Of a DNA stretch of 64,000 nucleotides, positions 59,007 through 64,000 are shown piece by piece. The number at the start of each line of letters is the position of its first letter. The stretch's first letter is position 1. This DNA comes from Sphaerisporangium sp040683095 (GTDB lineage Bacteria > Actinomycetota > Actinomycetes > Streptosporangiales > Streptosporangiaceae). The stretch is taken from positions 248,001-312,000 of the forward strand of contig NZ_JBFBCI010000002.1 in assembly GCF_040683095.1 (NCBI RefSeq), read 5' to 3'. The notes below the pieces were generated by a model. It made no database searches. It had not been told where the DNA came from and worked only from the letters and a program-made list of their open reading frames with translations. Both the position numbers and the translations under genes were made by a program.

Positions 59007-60062
59007 TCACGCGGGGTAGGCGTGGGTTTCGGTGGCTTTGACGGAGGCCCAGACGGTCTGGCCGGGGGTCAGGTCCAGGTCCGCCACTGCGGCGGGGGTG
59101 ATGTCGGCGGAGGCGGTGATCGGGCCCGCCAGGTGGACGCGGACGTTGTCGCCGTGTCGTTCGATGCCCTCGATGCGCGCCTGCCAGAGGTTGCGCGGGG
59201 TGCCGTCCGGCCGGGTGCGGTAGAGGGCGACGGCGGCCGGTGAGAACGTGACGAACGCCGGGCCCTGGAGGTGCTCGGCGACGCTGAACGCCATGCCGCC
59301 GACCTCGACCCGCCGCTCGGCGGCCGTGCCCCGGTACAGGTTGAGGCCGACCAGGCGGGCGACGTAGTCGGTGCGGGGACGGCGGGCGACCTCTGCGGGC
59401 GTGCCGCTCTGGACGATCGCGCCGTCCTCGACGACCACGAGCCGGTCGGCCAGCACCATCGCGTCCAGCGGGTCGTGGGTGACGAGCACGGCGGCGCCGT
59501 CGAAGTCGTCCAGGTGGCGGCGCAGCTGGGAGCGGATCTCCAGGCGGGTGTGCGCGTCGAGCGCGGCGAGCGGCTCGTCCAGCAGGAGCAGCCGGGGCCG
59601 GACGGCCAGCGCGCGGGCCAGGGCGACCCGCTGCGCCTGGCCGCCGGACAAGGAGCGGGGACGGGAGGAGGCGTGCGCGGACAGCCCGACGCGTTCCAGC
59701 AGGGCGGCGGCGGTGCGGCGGGCCTCGGCCTTGGAGGCGCCGTGACAGCGCGGCCCGAAGGCCACGTTATCCAGGGCGGACAGGTGCGGGAACAGCAGGT
59801 AGTCCTGGAAGACCATGCCAATGGGCCGATTCTCGGCGGGCAGGCCGTGCAGCGGACGGCCGTCGAGGTGAACGCGCCCTCCCTCGGACAGGGCGGCCAG
59901 CCCGGCGAGGGCCCGCAGCGCGGTGGTCTTGCCGGCGCCGTTCGGCCCGAGCAGCGCCAAGACCTCCCCGGGCGCGACCTCCAGCTCGACGTCGAGGACG
60001 AAGGCGGGCCGCGTGACGACGAGCCGTGCCCGCAGCCCGCCGTCCGCACCGGTGCCGGTCAT
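59007..60062 (-). CDS. modC: Molybdate ABC transporter ATP-binding protein ModC
   Basis: A 351-residue ATPase: Walker A GPNGAGKTT (~38-46), Q-loop 'FQDYLLFPHLSALDNVAFG', signature LSGGQAQRVALARALA, Walker B LLLLDEPLAALD and switch VLVTHD. A C-terminal molybdate-binding TOBE (MOP-like) domain covers ~285-350 (NLWQARIEGIERHGDNVRVH). ATG 60062 has GGAGCGACG in front. It is the last gene of the mod operon, 43 bases after modB; specificity for molybdate (or tungstate) follows from the neighbouring modA and regulator. Confidence 0.93.
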   Translation of the reverse strand: MTGTGADGGLRARLVVTRPAFVLDVELEVAPGEVLALLGPNGAGKTTALRALAGLAALSEGGRVHLDGRPLHGLPAENRPIGMVFQDYLLFPHLSALDNVAFGPRCHGASKAEARRTAAALLERVGLSAHASSRPRSLSGGQAQRVALARALAVRPRLLLLDEPLAALDAHTRLEIRSQLRRHLDDFDGAAVLVTHDPLDAMVLADRLVVVEDGAIVQSGTPAEVARRPRTDYVARLVGLNLYRGTAAERRVEVGGMAFSVAEHLQGPAFVTFSPAAVALYRTRPDGTPRNLWQARIEGIERHGDNVRVHLAGPITASADITPAAVADLDLTPGQTVWASVKATETHAYPA

Positions 60063-60105
60063 CGTCGCTCCAGTGGTCCGGCCGGAGCGGTGACATGCGG
60101 GACAG

Positions 60106-60960
60106 TCATGGGGACGTCACCCACCTGTCGCGCAGGGCGGCGAGGATGGCCACCGAGACGGCGAGCAGCACCAGGCTGAGGACGATGGCGGACTCGGGGT
60201 CGGTCTCCAGGGCCAGGTACACGGCCAGGGGCATGGTCTGGGTGCGGCCGGGGAAGTTGCCGGCGAAGGTGATGGTCGCGCCGAACTCCCCCAGGGCGCG
60301 CGCCCAGCACAGGACGGCCCCGGCCACGACCCCCGGCGCCACCAGGGGCAGTGTGACGCGGTGGAAGACGGTCCAGCGCGAGGCGCCGAGGGTGGCGGCG
60401 GCCTCCTCGAAGCGCGGGTCGGCGCCCCGCAGCGCGCCCTCGACGCTGATGACCAGGAACGGCATCGCGACGAACGCCTCGGCCACGACGACGCCCGCCG
60501 TGGTGAACGGCAGCGACACGCCGAAGGCGGCATCCAGCCACTGACCCACCAGCCCGCGCCGGCCGAGCACCAGCAGCAGCGCCACTCCCCCGACTACGGG
60601 CGGCAGCACGAGCGGGACGGTGATCAGCGCCCGGACGACGCGCCGCCCGGGGAAGCTCACGCGGGCGAGCATCCACGCGAGCGGCACGCCGAGCAGCAGG
60701 CACAGGGCCGTGGCGATGGTCGCGGTGACCAGCGAGAGCCGCAGCGCCTCCAGTACCTGCGCCCCGGCCAGCCGCGACGGCAGCGTGGACCACGGCGCCC
60801 GTACCAGCAGCCCGGCGAGCGGCAGCACCAGAAACGCCATGCCGATCAGGGCGGGCACCAGCAGCGGCCAGGGCAGCCGGCCCATCACCCGGTCGCCCCC
60901 GGCCGCGGCCGGACGAACCCGCGTCCTGACGCGGCCGGAGGACGGCACGGGAGATGTCAT
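60106..60960 (-). CDS. modB: Molybdate ABC transporter permease ModB
   Basis: A 284-residue inner-membrane permease with about six hydrophobic segments. It carries the EAA-type loop 'FEEAAATLGASRWTVFHRVTLPLVAPGV' that contacts ModC, and the family block VLPPVVGGVALLLVLGRRG. It is typical of ModB/CysT-like permeases. ATG 60960; 52 bases after modA. Operon order modE-like - modA - modB - modC. Confidence 0.93.
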   Translation of the reverse strand: MTSPVPSSGRVRTRVRPAAAGGDRVMGRLPWPLLVPALIGMAFLVLPLAGLLVRAPWSTLPSRLAGAQVLEALRLSLVTATIATALCLLLGVPLAWMLARVSFPGRRVVRALITVPLVLPPVVGGVALLLVLGRRGLVGQWLDAAFGVSLPFTTAGVVVAEAFVAMPFLVISVEGALRGADPRFEEAAATLGASRWTVFHRVTLPLVAPGVVAGAVLCWARALGEFGATITFAGNFPGRTQTMPLAVYLALETDPESAIVLSLVLLAVSVAILAALRDRWVTSP

Positions 60961-61012
60961 CCGATGTCCGCCCGAGGCAGGACGGGTGGTGGCGTGGCCG
61001 CGGGCGGGACGT

Positions 61013-61840
61013 TCACGGCGCTTCGAAGCCCGCCTTGGTCAGGACGGCCTTGCCCTCCGGGGACAGCACCAGGTCGACGAACTGCCTGGCCGGCTCGGGC
61101 GCGGGGGCCTTGGTCAGCGGGGCGATCGGGTAGTCGTTGATGGCCTTGTCCGCCTCGGGGAAGGGGATGCCGGTCACCTGGCCCTGCGCGGCGAGGACGT
61201 CCGTCTTGTACACCAGGGCGGCGTCCACCTCGCCGAGCCGCACCTTGGTGAGCGTGGCCTTGACGTCCTGCTCCAGCGTGACCGGCTTGACCGTCACCCC
61301 GGCGGCGTCCAGCGCCTTGACGGCGGCGGCGCCGCACGGCACCTGCGCGGCGCACAGCGCGACCTTGACCTTCGGGTCGGCGAGGTCCGACAGCGCGTCC
61401 ACCTTGGCCGGGTTGTCGGGCGGGACGGCTATCTCCAGCTTGTTGCGCACGAAGGTGACCGGCGAGGCGGCCAGCGAGGCGTCGGTGACGGTCTTCATCG
61501 TGGCGGGGCTGGCGGCGGCGAAGACGTCCGCGGGCGCTCCCTGGGTGATCTGCTGCGCGAGCGTGGCGCTGGAGCCGAAGTTGAACTTCACCGAGACGCC
61601 CGGGTGGGCGGCCTCGAAGGCCTTGCCGAGCTCGGTGAACGTCTCGGTCAGCGAGGCGGCGGCGAACACGTTCAGCGTCGTGGCCTCGGCGGCGGACGTG
61701 GACGAGGCCGGGGAAGAGGAGGCGGAGGACGCGGAGGACGCGGTGGCGGCGGGTTCGCCGGAACCGCAGCCGGACAGGCCGGTGGCGAGCGCGAGAGCGG
61801 CGGGGGCCACGACGGCCCACCGGGAGAGACGCCTGAACAC
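61013..61840 (-). CDS. modA: Molybdate-binding lipoprotein ModA
   Basis: A 275-residue substrate-binding protein. The signal peptide with lipobox ALATGLSGC is lipidated at about Cys25. After a Ser/Ala-rich linker comes 'LNVFAAASLTETFTELGKAF', 'FGSSATLAQQITQGAPADVFAAAS' and 'VDAALVYKTDVLAA', all characteristic of ModA (Ser and Tyr ligands of the oxyanion). GTG 61840 has GGAG at 6-base spacing; a TTG 3 bases upstream is the alternative. It starts 10 bases after the regulator gene's stop. Confidence 0.93.
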   Translation of the reverse strand: MFRRLSRWAVVAPAALALATGLSGCGSGEPAATASSASSASSSPASSTSAAEATTLNVFAAASLTETFTELGKAFEAAHPGVSVKFNFGSSATLAQQITQGAPADVFAAASPATMKTVTDASLAASPVTFVRNKLEIAVPPDNPAKVDALSDLADPKVKVALCAAQVPCGAAAVKALDAAGVTVKPVTLEQDVKATLTKVRLGEVDAALVYKTDVLAAQGQVTGIPFPEADKAINDYPIAPLTKAPAPEPARQFVDLVLSPEGKAVLTKAGFEAP

Positions 61841-61850
61841 CAAGGGCTCC

Positions 61851-62261
61851 TTACTGGTTCACCATGCGCGTGTGGTCGGGGATCTCCACGACGACGTTGG
61901 TCGACTTGATGACGGCGACCGCCACCACGCCGGGCTGGAGGCCCAGCTCGTCGGCGGCCTGCCGGCTCATCAGCGACACCACGCGGTACGGCCCCGCCGC
62001 GATCTCGACCTGGGCCATCACCGCGTCCCGGATCACCTCGGTGACGATCCCGCGGAAGCGGTTACGCGCCGAGGTCAGCCCCGAGCCGTCCTCGGTCTCG
62101 ATCTGGGACCGCGCGAACGCGGCGAGGTCGACGCCGTCGAGCCGCCGGTGGCCGTTCTCGTCACGCTCGGCCGCCAGCCTGCCGGAGTCCACCCAACGGC
62201 GGACGGTGTCGGAGCTGACCCCGAGCAGCGCGGCGGCCTCGCTGATCCGGAACGTCGTCAC
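61851..62261 (-). CDS. HTH-TOBE molybdate-responsive regulator
   Basis: A 136-residue protein joining an excisionase/MerR-like HTH (FRISEAAALLGVSSDTVRRW, VDSGRLAAERDENGHRR) to one molbindin TOBE domain (~68-133, SARNRFRGIVTEVIRDAVMA). Such fusions replace ModE in actinobacteria and sense molybdate or tungstate. It is the first gene of the mod operon, so it probably controls it. Start GTG 62261 is chosen; a TTG at 62267 is the alternative. Confidence 0.85.
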   Translation of the reverse strand: MTTFRISEAAALLGVSSDTVRRWVDSGRLAAERDENGHRRLDGVDLAAFARSQIETEDGSGLTSARNRFRGIVTEVIRDAVMAQVEIAAGPYRVVSLMSRQAADELGLQPGVVAVAVIKSTNVVVEIPDHTRMVNQ

Positions 62262-62486
62262 GAACAATCACCATACCCTCGCACATCAAAGCCTCAACAG
62301 GAGGATCACGTCGCAACAGCGGCGCCATAGGGGTTGTCGTCCTGGCATCCACGAGGCCGGAAGAGATTCCCGCAGGTGGCCGCACGCGCCGTCCACGATC
62401 ATGCCTGGAGGGCAAGCCGATCCGCGACGAGTACCTGATCGTCCAGGGAGCCCACCTCGCGGGCACGGGCACTCCTACTCCACCAA

Positions 62487-62578
62487 GTCCTGAGGGCTCT
62501 TTCTCCAGGAGTCCTGCGAGGCCCTTCGCCGCGTCCTCTGGGGCGCTTCACCTGTGTCCTCAGGGGTCGCTTCGCCGG
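62487..62578. repeat. Four degenerate 22-24-bp tandem repeats
   Basis: GTCCT(G/C) followed by a GGG-CG-CTTC-like block begins at 62487, 62511, 62533 and 62555. No gene is recognised in 62262-62559. The short coding-like phrase EGKPIRDEYLIVQGAHL (62409-62459, + strand) could not be assigned. Confidence 0.5.
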
Positions 62579-62790
62579 ATCCCTTCCGCTCCGGGGACTC
62601 CCGGCGCCGCGTCGCACGCCGCTCCCGACCGGCGGCGACGGGGCGCGGCCCGCCGCCGCATCGTCGTGAACCAGGCGACCCCGGCACGCGCCAGGCGGTC
62701 GCGCACCCACGCCCACTCCGGCGGACCCGCGCCCTCCTCGCCGTACCGCGCGTCGTGCTCCGCCACCGGATCCGTCACTGGATCAGCCAT
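62560..62790 (-). pseudogene. Possible N-terminal fragment of a PNPOx-like flavoprotein
   Basis: From ATG 62790 the frame reads 'DARYGEEGAGPPEWAWVRDR' and 'LARAGVAWFTTMRR', similar to the start of actinobacterial pyridoxamine-phosphate-oxidase-like proteins. It then turns into an Arg/Ala-rich non-homologous tail instead of the expected DGRPH region. Probably a decayed gene, divergent from the sigma-factor gene. Weak identification. Confidence 0.3.
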
Positions 62791-62872
62791 GCCGACCGAC
62801 CCGGGTGATGAGTTGTCGCGCCCGCACCCGTCACACCTACGACGGGACACGACGAGGCGGAAGGATGACGTG

Positions 62873-63916
62873 ATGAGTGCGGACACGCGGCTGGAGGCGC
62901 TGGGCGGGAGCGGTCTGGGCGGGAGCGGTCTGGGCGGGAGCGGTCTGGGCGGGAGCGGTCTGGGCGAGGTCGACGAGCCGGCGTTCTCGGGGCTGGCGGA
63001 GCGGCACCGGCGGGAGCTACACGTGCACTGCTACCGGATGCTCGGGTCGTTCGAGGACGCCGAGGACACCGTGCAGGAGACGTTCCTCCGTGCCTGGCGG
63101 CGGCGGGAGACCTTCGAGGGGCGGTCGACGTTCCGGGCCTGGCTGTACCGGATCGCCACCAACGCCTGCCTGGATCTGCTCGCCAAGTGCCGCCCGGAGC
63201 CTGCGACCGGCGGCGAGGTGCTGTGGCTGCAGCCCTACCCGGACCGGCTGCTCGACGAGCTACCCGCGGGCGACGCGGACGAGCCGGAGACCGTCGCCGT
63301 CGCGCGGGAGACGATCGAACTGGCGTACCTGGTCGCAGTCCAGCACCTCGCGCCGCGCCCGCGGGCCGTGCTGATCCTGCGGGACGTGCTCGGCTGGCCG
63401 GCGAAGGACGTCGCGGAGCTCCTCGGGGACTCCGTCAACTCCGTGAACAGCGCGCTGCAGCGGGCCCGCGCCGGCATGCGGGAGCACCTGCCCGCCGAGC
63501 GGCAGGACTGGACCGGCGGCGAGGAAGACGCCGGAACGCGCGAGCTGGTGCGCCGCTATACCGACGCCAGCGTGGCCACGGACGTCGACGGGCTCGCCGC
63601 ACTGTTGCGGGACGACGTCCGCTGCTCGATGCCGCCCACGCCGGGCTTGTACGTCGGCCGCGACACGGTGGTGAACGACTGGGTCGAGAGCGGCTTCGAG
63701 GGCATGAAGCACCTGCGCGCCGTCCTGACATCCGTGAACCGGCAGCCCGCCGTCGCCTTCTACCTCTGGCGGAAGCGGGAGCGCGCGTACCTGCCGCTGA
63801 CGATCGACGTCCTGCGCGTCACCGGCGGGGCGATCACCGAGATCGTCACGTTCCACGACGACCAGTTCCCGCGGCTCGGGCTGCCGGAGCGCCTGCCGGC
63901 GGACGGCACGGAGTAG
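62873..63916 (+). CDS. ECF sigma factor with C-terminal SnoaL-like domain (SigG-like)
   Basis: A 347-residue sigma factor. After an N-terminal GGSGL tandem repeat (~10-30) come sigma region 2 ('RHRRELHVHCYRMLGSFEDA', EDTVQETFLRAWRRRETFEG, FRAWLYRIATNACLD) and region 4 ('LAPRPRAVLILRDVLGWPAK', VAELLGDSVNSVNSALQRAR). A SnoaL/NTF2-like domain (~205-340, TRELVRRYTDASVATDVDGL and DVRCSMPPTPGLYVGRD) ends the protein. This layout is that of the M. tuberculosis SigG/TIGR02960 group, in which the extra domain tunes activity. ATG 62873 has GGCGGAAGG in front. No anti-sigma gene is adjacent. Confidence 0.92.
   Translation: MSADTRLEALGGSGLGGSGLGGSGLGGSGLGEVDEPAFSGLAERHRRELHVHCYRMLGSFEDAEDTVQETFLRAWRRRETFEGRSTFRAWLYRIATNACLDLLAKCRPEPATGGEVLWLQPYPDRLLDELPAGDADEPETVAVARETIELAYLVAVQHLAPRPRAVLILRDVLGWPAKDVAELLGDSVNSVNSALQRARAGMREHLPAERQDWTGGEEDAGTRELVRRYTDASVATDVDGLAALLRDDVRCSMPPTPGLYVGRDTVVNDWVESGFEGMKHLRAVLTSVNRQPAVAFYLWRKRERAYLPLTIDVLRVTGGAITEIVTFHDDQFPRLGLPERLPADGTE
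62902..62961 (+). repeat. Four identical 15-bp repeats in the sigma-factor gene
   Basis: GGGCGGGAGCGGTCT occurs four times in direct tandem and encodes a Gly-Gly-Ser-Gly-Leu repeat near the N-terminus. The copies are identical, so copy number may vary between strains. Confidence 0.9.
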
Positions 63917-63921
63917 TCCCG

Positions 63922-64000
63922 GTGCGGACGCTCGCACTGCGAGGTGGCGCGCGCGTCGCGGTGGTCGCGGCCGAGTGGTGCGACGCGTTCGGCGTCGTCA
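63922..64000 (+). CDS. Start of a further gene, cut by the window edge
   Basis: A frame open from GTG 63922 (RTLALRGGARVAVVAAEWCD) runs off the end, 5 bases after the sigma-factor stop. Too short to identify. Confidence 0.3.
   Translation, partial: MRTLALRGGARVAVVAAEWCDAFGVV

Noticed and set aside
1..64000. rRNA genes, full tRNAs, CRISPR-Cas, replication origin or phage structural genes
   Set aside because: Looked for on both strands; nothing supportable was seen.

Overview
The window looks like chromosomal DNA of a high-GC filamentous actinomycete. Most of it is near 70% G+C, GTG starts are frequent, and it carries F420-type luciferase-like enzymes, a SARP/BTAD giant regulator, SAV_915-type and DUF574-type proteins and two WhiJ-like loci (XRE-DUF5753 regulator, DUF397 protein, HATPase protein). 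An Actinomadura- or Streptosporangiales-like host is an inference from this gene mix; there is no rRNA gene to prove it.

Layout. 1-2.8 kb: catabolic genes with a clean deletion scar that joins the 3' part of an acyl-CoA ligase to the 3' part of an amidohydrolase, followed by an SDR and an LLM flavoenzyme. 3.1 kb: an isolated 3' end of a tRNA-Val gene with its terminator, an attachment-site-like remnant. 3.2-10 kb: stress and redox genes (two DJ-1/PfpI proteins, FMN reductase, DHFR-like reductase, FAD oxidoreductase) and a serine-hydrolase gene broken by an internal deletion. 10.4-13.8 kb: a 1098-aa BTAD/NB-ARC/TPR regulator divergent from the FAD oxidoreductase. 13.8-20.6 kb: a histidine-utilisation operon, hutU - M20 amidohydrolase - hutF - hutI, with overlapping genes, preceded by tandem repeats and a RpiR-type regulator. 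An MFS remnant follows. 20.9-23.4 kb: the first WhiJ-like locus. 23.4-26.4 kb: an A+T-richer, decayed zone with a transposase remnant, a lipoprotein and the C-terminal end of a 1745-residue secreted multidomain protein (25.4-30.6 kb). 31-33.2 kb: a DUF885 hydrolase and a transposase tail. 33.4-36.7 kb: a secreted SGNH hydrolase with ten FG-GAP repeats. 37.1-38.6 kb: a histidine/aromatic ammonia-lyase homologue that lacks the Ala-Ser-Gly triad. 38.9-43.8 kb: acyltransferase, RecD-like helicase, SWIM zinc-finger protein. 44-48.9 kb: peptide and amino-acid catabolism genes, two of them broken (M55 D-aminopeptidase frameshift, DUF885 tail), with intact S9 peptidase and DAO-type oxidase. 49-56 kb: DUF72, the second WhiJ-like locus, DUF574 methyltransferase, Bcr/CflA exporter, a zinc-ribbon membrane protein and a CbiX-like protein. 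56.4-57.9 kb: a TnpB-only IS200/IS605 element next to the tail of an interrupted gene. 59-62.3 kb: molybdate transport (modABC with a HTH-TOBE regulator). 62.9-63.9 kb: a SigG-like ECF sigma factor.

How they may work together. The hut operon would carry urocanate to N-formylglutamate, and the embedded M20 enzyme is placed to do the last deformylation step in place of HutG. The lyase homologue 20 kb away is the only histidine-ammonia-lyase-like gene here, but its prosthetic-group triad is changed. The two WhiJ-like loci have palindromic TGCA-containing sites upstream of the regulator. The best candidates for something undescribed are the giant secreted protein with an A+T-rich unassigned C-terminus and a lipoprotein just downstream, the triad-less lyase, the SGNH/FG-GAP protein with a glycine-rich hydrophobic N-terminal region, and the M20-containing hut operon.

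Gene decay is a theme: at least six genes are truncated, frameshifted or deletion-fused.
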